From an uncultured Lachnospiraceae bacterium (lineage in GTDB: Bacteria > Bacillota > Clostridia > Lachnospirales > Lachnospiraceae): DNA of 45,456 nucleotides. The position numbers and the translations under genes are program-made. Shown here piece by piece: positions 15,124-25,505 of this stretch. Each line of letters starts with the position of its first letter. The first letter of the stretch is position 1. The notes beneath the pieces are model-generated. The model did not search any database. It saw nothing but the letters and a program-made list of their open reading frames with translations, and was not told the origin of the DNA. The stretch covers positions 1-45,456 of the forward strand of contig CANRIG010000020.1 of assembly GCA_947630595.1 (NCBI GenBank), read 5' to 3'.

Positions 15124-16815
15124 TCAGTTGACCGACGTCTTGCCGTTGATCTTGGCGCCGCCCGAGCATCTCATCTGTGTCTTTTTGTCGCCGGAAATCT
15201 TATTCTTGGAAGCCGTCACCGTCGCATTGTTGCTCGAGAACAGGCCGTATCTGCCGTAACCCGAGATTTTGTTGGAAACCATGCGCACATTCTTGGAGCT
15301 CGTGCTCGCGCGGATACCGTCGCTCTTGGTGTTCGCCACCGTGTTGCCCTGCACCGTCACATTGTCCGAGCGCTCCGCCACCAGAATACCGACCGAATCC
15401 GCCTTGCGGGTTTTGCTGATCTTATTTGATTTAACGGTATTATTGCCGGATTCCTTCAGCGTAATCCCATGCATGCTGGTATCGCTGATCTTGTTGCTGA
15501 TAATCTTATTGCCTTCTGAGGACTCAAGGACAGAGATACCGTTCATTTCCTTGCCCTGGCCGCTCCAGACCTTGTTGACGATGGTGTTCTTCTTGATGGT
15601 ATTGTTGCAGCTGCTGGTCAGCCTGATCCCGTCGCCGGTGCCGTCGCCTTTCCCCTTGGTCTTGATATTGCAGACGATCTTGTTGCCGGACACGGTATTC
15701 TTATCCGCGCCCTCCAGGCACAGAGCCAGTCCGCGGCAGGTCAGCGTGATGTTGTTGTTCAGCACGCTCACGCCGCGCAGCGTATAGTCGCCCGCCGGGA
15801 CGCTGCCGGAACCGTTCGGCAGATTGGCGCCGAAGAGCGAAATGCCCACCGCCATATTCGGATAACCCAGGTATTTGACCTTGATCGTATTTTTCTCGAT
15901 CACGGAATTTGCACTCGACTGAATCGTCATGCTGCCATTGTTCGGCTTGTAGTACGCCTTGTCGTCCTTGTTCGCGGAACGGAAAATAATGCCGGCCCCG
16001 CAGTCCTCGATGTTGTTGCCGCTGATTGTGGCGTTCACATAGTTGGTCGCGATGATGGCATAACCTGGAATGTTTTTAAAGGTATTGTTGATGATTTTGA
16101 CGCCGCTGAAATAAGAGCCCGCGACCGCGCTGTGGCTGCCGACGCCGCGCTGCACGCCGTCGAACGTACAGTTCTGCACCGTGATATTCGCGCAGGGCGT
16201 CTCGTCGTATTCGGCATACTGATTGAAATGCTCCTGCCGCATGACGTCGATCTGCAGCGCCTCACGGTTTTCCCCGCTGGTCTTCGATCCGTTCAGGCCG
16301 GTAAATACGCAGCCGTTAAACGTAACGTTCCTGCAGGCTGCGATCTCGGCAAAATGGCTCTCCTTGACATTCTGGAAAGTCACTCCCTGCACGGTGACGT
16401 TTTCCGCATGGCCGAAGCGGAAAATCGGGTTGGAATAATTGGCGCCGTCCCAGACACCGCCGCTGATCGTAATGTTCTGGAAGCCGCTGTAGCCCGACTT
16501 TCTGTCCTCATAAGAGCCGAAGCGCAGCATGGAATAATTTTTCCCTTTCGGCGAACGCCGGATAACCGCGTTTTTATCCAGAGTAATCTTGGTGTTGCTG
16601 TAAACCCGCAGCGTGTTGTTGATCGTATAGGTGCCCGCCGGCACCTCAATGGAGCCGCCGCTGTCCAAAGCCGCCTGGAACGTCTTGGTGATGTCCATGC
16701 CATTGCTCACACTGAGCGTCTGCGCCGATGTCTTCATCGGCTTTACAAGCGTCAGCGAAAGCATCAGCACGAAAAACCCTGCAAACAAACTGCTTTTCCT
16801 GATAAATTGTTTCAT
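15124..16815 (-). CDS. Secreted right-handed parallel beta-helix protein
   Basis: A 563-residue exported protein. A signal peptide (KQFIRKSSLFAGFFVLMLSL, cleavage near TSA about residue 31) precedes a pectate-lyase-like/NosD-like beta-helix with many rungs of the type NxxxxGNxI and SGNKI (about 95-540). It starts with SIEVPAGTYTINNTLRVYSN, the usual entry motif of this fold. Members are polysaccharide lyases, hydrolases or surface adhesins; no catalytic set can be assigned by eye. I chose the ATG with GGGAGG nine bases upstream and a strong promoter; the open frame further upstream lacks these. It ends 33 bp before tyrS. Confidence 0.88.
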   Translation of the reverse strand: MKQFIRKSSLFAGFFVLMLSLTLVKPMKTSAQTLSVSNGMDITKTFQAALDSGGSIEVPAGTYTINNTLRVYSNTKITLDKNAVIRRSPKGKNYSMLRFGSYEDRKSGYSGFQNITISGGVWDGANYSNPIFRFGHAENVTVQGVTFQNVKESHFAEIAACRNVTFNGCVFTGLNGSKTSGENREALQIDVMRQEHFNQYAEYDETPCANITVQNCTFDGVQRGVGSHSAVAGSYFSGVKIINNTFKNIPGYAIIATNYVNATISGNNIEDCGAGIIFRSANKDDKAYYKPNNGSMTIQSSANSVIEKNTIKVKYLGYPNMAVGISLFGANLPNGSGSVPAGDYTLRGVSVLNNNITLTCRGLALCLEGADKNTVSGNKIVCNIKTKGKGDGTGDGIRLTSSCNNTIKKNTIVNKVWSGQGKEMNGISVLESSEGNKIISNKISDTSMHGITLKESGNNTVKSNKISKTRKADSVGILVAERSDNVTVQGNTVANTKSDGIRASTSSKNVRMVSNKISGYGRYGLFSSNNATVTASKNKISGDKKTQMRCSGGAKINGKTSVN

Positions 16816-16864
16816 AATCCGAGTCCTCCCTTTGCATGTCAACGTGTTATTTCTCTCATCGCCT

Positions 16865-16893
16865 ATTATAGCAGAGGGCGGGCCGGTTGTCGA
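16865..16893 (-). promoter_or_regulatory. Sigma-A promoter of the beta-helix gene
   Basis: Minus-strand TCGACA, 17-bp spacer, consensus TATAAT, about 50 bp upstream of the ATG. Confidence 0.75.
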
Positions 16894-16936
16894 GGAAAAG
16901 CAGACCAAATTTTTCCGTCTTCCGGTCCGTGCGCAG

Positions 16937-16968
16937 AACAAAAGCGGCGCTCACACGAAACGCCGCTT
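16937..16968 (-). terminator. Terminator of the kinase-FloA-regulator run
   Basis: On the minus strand, AAGCGGCG pairs with CGCCGCTT around an 11-nt loop containing the regulator's stop codon, followed by TTGTT. The T tract is short, so some readthrough is possible. Confidence 0.65.
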
Positions 16969-17691
16969 GATTTCTTCAAATTTTTCCGCCGTCAGCAGGG
17001 CATCCTCCTTCCGGCCCTGAAAATGCACCACGTAGGTCCAGCGTCCGTAGGGCTCGATTCTGCTGATACGCGACAGATTGATGATATAGGATTTGTGGCT
17101 GCGCAGAAACTGCTCCGGGTCGAGCTTTTTCTCCAGCTCCGCAAGGCTCGCCGAGGTCACATAGCTGTCCCGCTCCGTGTAAATCACCGTAGAATTGTTT
17201 TCGCGCTGAATCAGGATGATCTCCGGAATCGGAATAAAACTCATGCTCTCCTTGCCCTTGACCAGCAGCTTGTCGCGGCGGTATTCCGATTTCACGACCC
17301 GCTCCTCCGGTTCCGCCGTTCCGGGATTTGCCAGGGCCGCAATCCGGTCCAGCGTCCGGTCCACGCGGTCGACGGAGAACGGCTTGAGCAGATAATCGAA
17401 CGCGTACAGCTCAAACGCCTCCGGCATGTACTCCGCGTGGGCCGTGGCAAAAATAATTTTCACCTTCGGGTCCAGCTCCGTCAGCACCCTGGCGCATTCG
17501 ACGCCGTTCTGCCCTTTGATGCCGATGTCGAGAAAAACCACCTCGGGCCTGGTGCGCCGGAACAGAATGATGGATTCCGCCAGCTCGCCGCACTCCGCCA
17601 CCACCGCAAATTCCCTGTGCTTTTCGATAATTTTTTTCAGAAGCAGGCGCATCCCCGCCTCATCCTCAATCAGCATCACTCTGACCGCCAT
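16951..17691 (-). CDS. LytTR-family response regulator
   Basis: A 246-residue two-component regulator. The receiver domain (about 3-122) has acidic pocket D10/E11, phospho-acceptor D55 (VVFLDIGIKG), Thr near 83 (FATAHAEY) and Lys of LLKPF near 106. The LytTR DNA-binding domain (about 145-246) shows IILIQRENNSTVIYT, FLRSHKSYIINLSRI and YVVHF. AgrA/AlgR-type members bind direct repeats upstream of targets. ATG with AAGGAG. It overlaps the upstream low-complexity gene by 16 bp, implying coupled translation. Its likely partner is the GHKL kinase at 19801-20748, three genes upstream. Confidence 0.93.
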   Translation of the reverse strand: MAVRVMLIEDEAGMRLLLKKIIEKHREFAVVAECGELAESIILFRRTRPEVVFLDIGIKGQNGVECARVLTELDPKVKIIFATAHAEYMPEAFELYAFDYLLKPFSVDRVDRTLDRIAALANPGTAEPEERVVKSEYRRDKLLVKGKESMSFIPIPEIILIQRENNSTVIYTERDSYVTSASLAELEKKLDPEQFLRSHKSYIINLSRISRIEPYGRWTYVVHFQGRKEDALLTAEKFEEIKRRFV

Positions 17692-18260
17692 GTCAAGCTT
17701 CTCCTTCTGCGGCGCTTTCTGGATACCGGCTCGCCCAGAATCATCGACCAGGCCATCATTTTTTCCAGATCGACTGGTTCCGCCGTTTCCTTATATAAAG
17801 GCCCCGGCGCGGCTTCCGCCGCGGGCTGCTCCCGGTCTCCGGCCGTTTTCACTCCGCCCGTTTCCCCGGCGTCCGTTTCCCTGCCGGTCCTCTCTCCGCC
17901 TTCTTTTCTCCGGCCGCTCTTTTTCGCGCCGGTTTTCTTCCTGCCATCCCTTTTTCCGTTGGCCTTTTTCTCACCGGCCTTTCTCCCGCCGGCCCGTTTC
18001 TCACCGGCTTTTCTCCCGTCGGCCCTTTTCTCACCGGCCTTTCTCCCGCCGGCCCTTTCGCCGTCCCTGTCTCCGTCCGGCTCCCCGCCGTCTTTTTCTC
18101 CGTCCGGCCTTTCGTCCGGCTGTCCCGACAGCTCCCCGGGTACCGGCTCCTCCCGCTCCGAAAGGCCCGGGTCCGCAATTTTCATAAAATCCCCGAACCG
18201 GCCCAGGCCCGCCGTGCTGTTTGTTTTTGCAAGTTCATCCAGAATTTCCCGGAGTTCCAT
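17676..18260 (-). CDS. Basic low-complexity protein between floA and the response regulator
   Basis: A 194-residue protein of unknown function with conserved-looking ends and an expanded middle. The N-terminus (MELREILDELAKTNSTAGL) and C-terminus (DLEKMMAWSMILGEPVSRKRRR) are ordinary. Residues about 45-140 are made almost only of G, R, K, E, D and A, with three copies of the decapeptide GRKAGEKRAx. The C-terminal EILG-P-type motif followed by basic residues occurs at the end of some small Clostridia proteins. ATG with GGAG; 21 bp after floA, overlapping the regulator start by 16 bp. The lysine/arginine-rich centre could bind nucleic acid or acidic lipids; this is inference only. Confidence 0.65.
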   Translation of the reverse strand: MELREILDELAKTNSTAGLGRFGDFMKIADPGLSEREEPVPGELSGQPDERPDGEKDGGEPDGDRDGERAGGRKAGEKRADGRKAGEKRAGGRKAGEKKANGKRDGRKKTGAKKSGRRKEGGERTGRETDAGETGGVKTAGDREQPAAEAAPGPLYKETAEPVDLEKMMAWSMILGEPVSRKRRRRRSLTWRSE

Positions 18261-18281
18261 CCGCCGCTCCTTTCCGCCGCG

Positions 18282-19247
18282 TCAGTCCAGAATCTTATTC
18301 TCCGCCGCATGGCCGCCAATGTGCTCTCTCATCTGCGTGTCCGCCTTTACATTCTGGAGATCGTAATAGTCCATCACGCCCAGCCTGCCCTCGCGCAGCG
18401 CATGCGCCAAAGCTTTCGGAACCTCGGCCTCCGCCTCGACCACGTAGGCGCGCATTTCCTGCTCCCGCGCCACCGCCATCGCGCGCCGCTCCTCGGCTTT
18501 CGCCTGGGCGATGTTTTTATCCGCCTCCGCCTGCAGGCTCTGCAGCTGTGCGCCGATGTTCCGCCCGACGTCGATATCCGCGATGTCGATCGAGAGAATC
18601 TCAAACGCCGTCCCGGAATCCAGGCCCTTGCTGAGCACGCGCTTGGAAATGTCGTCCGGGTTTTCCAGCACCTCCTTGTGGGAATCTGCCGAGCCCACCG
18701 TGGTCACAATGCCCTCGCCGATGCGGGCCAGCACTGTGGCCTCGCCGGCGCCGCCGACCAGCCGTTCCAGATCCGCGCGCACCGTCACCCGCGCCTTTAC
18801 GAGCAGCTCGATGCCGTCCTTCGCGACCGCCGACACGTTCGTGGTCTCGATGACCTTGGGGTTGACGCTCATCCGCACTGCCTCGAGGACGTTTCGGCCC
18901 GCCAGGTCAATGGCCGCCGCCTTTTCAAATTCCAGATCGATGCCGGCTCTCGCTGAGGCGATCAGCGCGTTGACCACGTTGTCCACATTGCCGCCCGCCA
19001 GATAATGCGCTTCCAGCTGGTTGACGCTGAGATCGAGGCCGGCCTTGCGCGCCTTGATCAGCGGCATCACGATCTTGGCCGGGCGCACGCGGCGCAGCCG
19101 CATGCCGATCATGTTGAAAATGCTGATTTTTACGTTTGCGGCCAGCGAGGAAATCCAAAGTCCTACCGGCACAAAAATGAAAAACAATACGATCAGCAGG
19201 CCGACAATGCCAAGCACCACAATCCAGATGATATTACTCAGACTCAT
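18282..19247 (-). CDS. floA: Flotillin-like membrane scaffold protein FloA
   Basis: A 321-residue SPFH protein of the FloA/YqfA family (UPF0365), which organises functional membrane microdomains in Firmicutes. An N-terminal hydrophobic hairpin (about 5-40) is followed by the diagnostic block [18 protein letters not shown], the SPFH core (about 50-230), and an Ala/Glu-rich coiled segment ([19 protein letters not shown], about 240-275). Length is normal. ATG with GGAGG. It overlaps nfeD by 14 bp, the usual NfeD-flotillin arrangement. Confidence 0.96.
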   Translation of the reverse strand: MSLSNIIWIVVLGIVGLLIVLFFIFVPVGLWISSLAANVKISIFNMIGMRLRRVRPAKIVMPLIKARKAGLDLSVNQLEAHYLAGGNVDNVVNALIASARAGIDLEFEKAAAIDLAGRNVLEAVRMSVNPKVIETTNVSAVAKDGIELLVKARVTVRADLERLVGGAGEATVLARIGEGIVTTVGSADSHKEVLENPDDISKRVLSKGLDSGTAFEILSIDIADIDVGRNIGAQLQSLQAEADKNIAQAKAEERRAMAVAREQEMRAYVVEAEAEVPKALAHALREGRLGVMDYYDLQNVKADTQMREHIGGHAAENKILD

Positions 19248-19737
19248 TTCTCTTTCCTCCTTTTTCTCTCACTACCAGTTTGGAACCCTCCACCTTGATG
19301 ATCTCGATTTCCGTTCCCCTGGAAATATAATTTCCCTCGGTGAGCACGTCAAATTTGATGTCGTCAAAGGTGCCGATTCCCGCCGGACGCAGGTCGGTCG
19401 CCGCCGTGCCCTGCCTGCCCAGCAGATACTGCAGGTCGCTGGAGCTCAGATAGCCCTCCGTCCGGCGCTGCTCCTCCTCTAAAATAATCGGCGGCTTCAG
19501 TTTGCCGTGCGACAGCAGCCCCAGGACGATCGCCATCAGAATCCCCAGCAGGGCGAGAACCGCGATGGTGATCAGCGCCGCCTCCATCGCAGAGTCCGCG
19601 AGGGCAAACACACCGCCCACCAGACAGATGATGCCGCTCACGCCCGGCACGGAAAACCCGGGCAGCACCATCTCGATTCCCACCAGAATAAATCCGGCAA
19701 TCAGAAGCAAAATGCCCAATACCGTCAGTCCATCCAT
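19234..19737 (-). CDS. NfeD-family membrane protein
   Basis: A 167-residue NfeD protein. Four hydrophobic helices (about 5-95: [57 protein letters not shown]) are followed by a C-terminal OB-fold (about 115-160) with [19 protein letters not shown] and [11 protein letters not shown]. Short NfeD proteins accompany flotillins and form complexes with them. I chose the ATG reading MDGLTVLG because GGGGG lies upstream; an earlier ATG lacks a ribosome site. It overlaps floA by 14 bp and follows the kinase by 63 bp. Confidence 0.92.
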   Translation of the reverse strand: MDGLTVLGILLLIAGFILVGIEMVLPGFSVPGVSGIICLVGGVFALADSAMEAALITIAVLALLGILMAIVLGLLSHGKLKPPIILEEEQRRTEGYLSSSDLQYLLGRQGTAATDLRPAGIGTFDDIKFDVLTEGNYISRGTEIEIIKVEGSKLVVREKGGKRNESE

Positions 19738-19800
19738 CGGTATTTCCCCCTTCCTGACTCTATTGTATACGATCTTTCCCAGATGAAAATACATATTCTG

Positions 19801-20748
19801 TCATTGATACGATTTGCGGCGCAACCTGTCGGTTTTTGCCCCTGAACTGACAGCCGCCTTCCCGCCGGACTCCCTGCCTGAGCGGGTCGCGCCCGGCTTC
19901 TGTCCCGACGGTCCGCCGCTTCCCGCGCCCTTTCGCGGGATGGTGAAGGAAAAAGCGGTCTCCCCGTCTTTGCTTTTCAGCTCCAGACTGCCGCCGGCCT
20001 CGCGCAGCACGGAGGTCACAATCGTCAGGCCCATCCCGTGCCCCTCGCCGATTTTGGTCGTATAGCCCTGCCGGAAAATCAGCTTCTGCTGCGCCTGCGG
20101 AATCCCGGGGCCGTTGTTCTGCACCAGAAACCGGTATTCCCGCGGGGTCTCGGCCATGCGCACCGTAATTTTCTTTTCTCCCGTATTCCCGGCCACCGCC
20201 GTCGCCGCGTTGTCGATCAGGTTGGCCAGAATCCGGCACAGCTCCCACGGCTCCAGCGGCAGCTCCCGCAGCTGTGTGCCCACCTCCAGGTAAACGTCGA
20301 TCCCCTGCTGCTCTGCGGCTTCCATCTTGGCCTGCAGCAGCGCGTTCACCGCGGGCTGCGACGTCCGCAGGGCGCGGCTCACTTTCATGATATCCCTGAA
20401 CACCGGCCTCAGATAATCCCGCGCGCTCTCATACTCGCCCAGCTCCAGCAGCCCGTTTACAATCTGAATCTGATTGAGGTAGTCGTGGCGCTGCTCCCGC
20501 AGCCTTGTGTTGAGGTTTTCCAGATTCCGCAGGCTCTCCTCATAGTTCCTGCGCTGGTAGCGCATCACAAAGCCGAGTCCGGCGATCGACAGCAGGCTGC
20601 TCAGCAGCACCAGGCCGATCGACAGCCTCAGCACGGACTCCGAGTATTGAATCACATCGCACTGCAGGCCCAGCAGGATGCCGATGCCCAGCAGAAACTG
20701 CAGAATATTAACCAGAAACAGCATTCCCGAAAGCTTGCGGACCGACAT
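19801..20748 (-). CDS. Sensor histidine kinase with GHKL ATPase domain (Spo0B/AgrC-like)
   Basis: A 315-residue kinase. There are only two transmembrane helices (about 7-28 and 42-62) with an extracytoplasmic loop of about 14 residues, so little ligand-binding surface outside. A helical dimerisation domain has the phosphorylated His88 in REQRHDYLNQIQ. The ATPase domain has the N box ELCRILANLIDNA (near 175-187), G1 NNGPGIP and G2 GEGHGMGL. The C-tail (about 270-315) is basic and low-complexity. The start was chosen at the ATG behind AGGGGAGG; an earlier in-frame ATG lacks a ribosome site. It heads the nfeD-floA-LytTR run and probably signals to that regulator. With so small a sensor loop, cues may come from the membrane. 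Confidence 0.9.
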   Translation of the reverse strand: MSVRKLSGMLFLVNILQFLLGIGILLGLQCDVIQYSESVLRLSIGLVLLSSLLSIAGLGFVMRYQRRNYEESLRNLENLNTRLREQRHDYLNQIQIVNGLLELGEYESARDYLRPVFRDIMKVSRALRTSQPAVNALLQAKMEAAEQQGIDVYLEVGTQLRELPLEPWELCRILANLIDNAATAVAGNTGEKKITVRMAETPREYRFLVQNNGPGIPQAQQKLIFRQGYTTKIGEGHGMGLTIVTSVLREAGGSLELKSKDGETAFSFTIPRKGAGSGGPSGQKPGATRSGRESGGKAAVSSGAKTDRLRRKSYQ

Positions 20749-20797
20749 GATGCGCGCCTCCCCTGACCGTACTTTTCCATAACGGAACCCTACAGAC

Positions 20798-20847
20798 ATT
20801 TTATCACACAGGAAAGCATTGACAATATTTTTTATTCCTACTACAAT
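20798..20847. promoter_or_regulatory. Overlapping divergent sigma-A promoters (kinase operon / MATE)
   Basis: Plus strand toward MATE: TTGACA at 20819-20824, 17 bp, TACAAT at 20842-20847. Minus strand toward the kinase: TTGTCA (complement of 20820-20825), 16 bp, TAAAAT (complement of 20798-20803). The two -35 boxes overlap, so polymerases should compete. Confidence 0.75.
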
Positions 20848-20909
20848 AACAATTACTGCCGCAATTCATTGTTTACATAAAATATACCATTTTGAAGAGG
20901 AGGAGTTTC

Positions 20910-22283
20910 ATGTCACAGACAGAAGAACAGCTGCAGACGCCCAGGGAAAACAAGATGGGTGTGATGCCGGTTCCCAGGCTTTTGCTGACAATGTCGCTGC
21001 CGATGGTGGCTTCCATGCTGGTGCAGGCCCTGTACAACGTCGTCGACAGCATTTTTGTATCCCAGATCAATGAAAACGCGCTGACCGCGGTTTCCCTGAC
21101 TTTCCCGATCCAGAACCTGATGATCGCGGTGGCCTCCGGTACCGGCGTCGGCGTCAACGCCCTGCTTTCGCGCAGTCTCGGCGAAAAAAATTACGAGCAG
21201 GCCAACAAGGCGGCCAACAACAGCGTCCTGCTGACGGCCTGCAGCTACCTCGTATTCGCGCTGGTCGGCATTTTCGGCTCGCGCCTGTTTTTCTCCATGC
21301 AGACCCCGGACGCGCAGATACAGGAATACGGATTCCAGTACATGAGCATCGTCTGTATCCTTTCCTTCGGCGTTTTTGGGCAGGTCAACATGGAGCGCCT
21401 GCTGCAGTCCACCGGGCTCACGTTTTACGCGATGATCACCCAGGGCACGGGCGCAATCATCAATATTATTTTTGACCCGATCATGATTTTCGGATATTTC
21501 GGCTTCCCGAAGATGGGCGTGGCCGGCGCGGCCGCCGCTACCGTATTCGGCCAGATCGTCGCGTTCCTGCTCGGCATCTATTTCAATTTCCGCAAAAATA
21601 CCGAGATTCAGCTCTCGCCGAAGCGGATGCGCTTCCACGGTCCCACGGTCAAAACGATCTACGCGGTCGGCGTTCCTTCTATTTTAATGATGTCCATCGG
21701 CTCGGTCATGACCTTCTGCATGAATAAAATCCTGCTGATGTTCTCCTCGACGGCGGCCGCCGTATTCGGCGTGTATTTCAAGCTGCAGAGCTTTTTCTTC
21801 ATGCCAGTCTTCGGCATGAACAACGGCATCGTGCCGATCATCGCCTTTAACTACGGCGCGCGCAACAAAAAGCGCATCATGCAGACCTTCCGCCTCGGCT
21901 GCTGCGCGGCCTTCGTGAGCATGATCTGCGGCGTGATCGCCTTCCACCTGATTCCGGATCAGCTGCTGGGCCTGTTCAACGCCTCCGAGGACCTGCTGGC
22001 CATCGGCCGCACGGCGCTGCGCACGATCAGCCTCAGCTTCCTGCTGGCCGGCTTCTGCATCGTCATCGGCTCCGTGTTTCAGGCGCTGGGCAACGGCGTC
22101 TACAGCCTCATCGTTTCCGTCTGCCGTCAGCTGCTGGTGCTGCTGCCGGTGGCCTGGGTGCTGGCGATGACGCTGGGACTCGACGCCGTCTGGTGGTCGT
22201 TCCCGATCGCCGAGATCGTATCCCTGCTGGTATCTCTGATTCTGTTCCGCAGGATCTACCGCCAGCGGATTCAAACGCTTTAA
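20910..22283 (+). CDS. MATE-family multidrug/metabolite efflux protein
   Basis: A 457-residue twelve-helix transporter of the MATE/DinF group (PF01554), exporting drugs or metabolites against Na+ or H+. The two homologous halves are evident: LLLTMSLPMVASMLVQALYN (about 24-43) with DSIFVSQIN, and the second half from about 240 (YAVGVPSILMMSIGSVMTFC). The substrate cannot be assigned. ATG 20910 is preceded by AGGAGG; a TTG six codons earlier overlaps that SD and is not used. It is divergent from the kinase operon, sharing promoter DNA. A 96-nt hairpin lies after the stop codon. Confidence 0.92.
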   Translation: MSQTEEQLQTPRENKMGVMPVPRLLLTMSLPMVASMLVQALYNVVDSIFVSQINENALTAVSLTFPIQNLMIAVASGTGVGVNALLSRSLGEKNYEQANKAANNSVLLTACSYLVFALVGIFGSRLFFSMQTPDAQIQEYGFQYMSIVCILSFGVFGQVNMERLLQSTGLTFYAMITQGTGAIINIIFDPIMIFGYFGFPKMGVAGAAAATVFGQIVAFLLGIYFNFRKNTEIQLSPKRMRFHGPTVKTIYAVGVPSILMMSIGSVMTFCMNKILLMFSSTAAAVFGVYFKLQSFFFMPVFGMNNGIVPIIAFNYGARNKKRIMQTFRLGCCAAFVSMICGVIAFHLIPDQLLGLFNASEDLLAIGRTALRTISLSFLLAGFCIVIGSVFQALGNGVYSLIVSVCRQLLVLLPVAWVLAMTLGLDAVWWSFPIAEIVSLLVSLILFRRIYRQRIQTL

Positions 22284-22318
22284 GATCAAATAATCGTTAA
22301 AATTAATCCAGATATTAC

Positions 22319-22414
22319 AATTCTGTCCGGTCGGTACCCTTTCGAGTATTTTCCCCGGAAACCAAAGCTATGGTTTCCGGAGAAAACACATCGAAAATCC
22401 AACCGGACAGAATT
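22319..22414. repeat. 96-nt near-perfect nested inverted repeat
   Basis: Outer arms AATTCTGTCCGGT/ACCGGACAGAATT (13 bp), a middle helix from TTTCGAG..TATTTTC with GAAAACA..TCGAAA (one bulge, one mismatch), and apical CCGGAAACC/GGTTTCCGG with an 8-nt loop. No T run follows on either strand, so it is not a standard terminator. TTACA occurs just outside both ends. It could be a small non-autonomous palindromic element or a processed 3' UTR. Confidence 0.75.
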
Positions 22415-22438
22415 AAGTTACAGCATTCTTTTCATCTT

Positions 22439-22615
22439 TTATATAAATGCATTTTGCTGCGCGTCGTACTCATAATTGACGGCGCGCAGTTTCTGTTCCA
22501 GCTCGCCGCGCGGCACATCCATGGCCGCGCAGAAATCGTCGAGCGAGCGGTAGTTGTCGCGCAGCTGCGTGTTCACATAGCTCAGCAGCATGATCGGATC
22601 CTGCGGCAGACTCAT
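22439..22615 (-). CDS. DUF4250 domain protein
   Basis: A 58-residue small protein. It begins MSLPQDPIMLLSYVNTQLRD, continues with DDFCAAMDVPRGELEQKL and ends NYEYDAQQNAFI, matching the DUF4250 family (about 55-60 residues in Clostridia) along its whole length. The function is unknown; the central part resembles a short helix-turn-helix-like module. ATG with GGAGG. It lies downstream of clpB in the same direction, with a 13-bp tandem duplication between them. Confidence 0.88.
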   Translation of the reverse strand: MSLPQDPIMLLSYVNTQLRDNYRSLDDFCAAMDVPRGELEQKLRAVNYEYDAQQNAFI

Positions 22616-22634
22616 ACGGAAACCTCCTTATCCC

Positions 22635-22660
22635 AAATCCTGACTGAAAATCCTGACTGA
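22635..22660. repeat. Perfect 13-bp tandem duplication
   Basis: AAATCCTGACTGA occurs twice head to tail in the clpB-DUF4250 gap, upstream of the DUF4250 ribosome site. Confidence 0.9.
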
Positions 22661-22749
22661 CCTGCATGCGCAAAACACACCGCTCATATTTCGCACCGCA
22701 TCCCGCTCCCGCAGGCCAGCGTTTTTCCATAGTGTACTCGATATTTTTA

Positions 22750-25341
<2,592 letters not shown>

Positions 25342-25403
25342 ACACAAACCTCCTGATTCCCAGACAAGGCGCGGAATCGTTCCTCATCTCATGTTATATC
25401 TGA

Positions 25404-25446
25404 ACTATAACACCGATTGTTAGCACTGTCAAGAGATGAGTGCTAA
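25404..25446 (-). promoter_or_regulatory. clpB promoter with CIRCE (HrcA) operator
   Basis: CIRCE at 25420-25446 reads TTAGCACTG, N9, GAGTGCTAA: one mismatch to the TTAGCACTC-N9-GAGTGCTAA consensus. On the minus strand the -35 TTGACA (complement 25427-25432) lies inside it, followed by 17 bp and -10 TATAGT (complement 25404-25409). HrcA binding would occlude the -35, giving heat-shock induction. Confidence 0.92.
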
Positions 25447-25452
25447 TTATTT

Positions 25453-25489
25453 TAAAAAATTTGTGAAGCCTTGATTTTGCGGGCTTCAC
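25453..25489 (-). terminator. Terminator after the RhuM remnant
   Basis: On the minus strand GTGAAGCC pairs with GGCTTCAC around an 11-nt loop, followed by AAATTTTTT. It insulates clpB. Confidence 0.85.
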
Positions 25490-25505
25490 AGAGTTTGCAG
25501 TTTTC

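Noticed and set aside
22666-22730. Minus-strand ORF starting MEKRWPAGAG overlapping the DUF4250 region
   Set aside because: No ribosome site, and it is out of frame with the well-supported DUF4250 gene.
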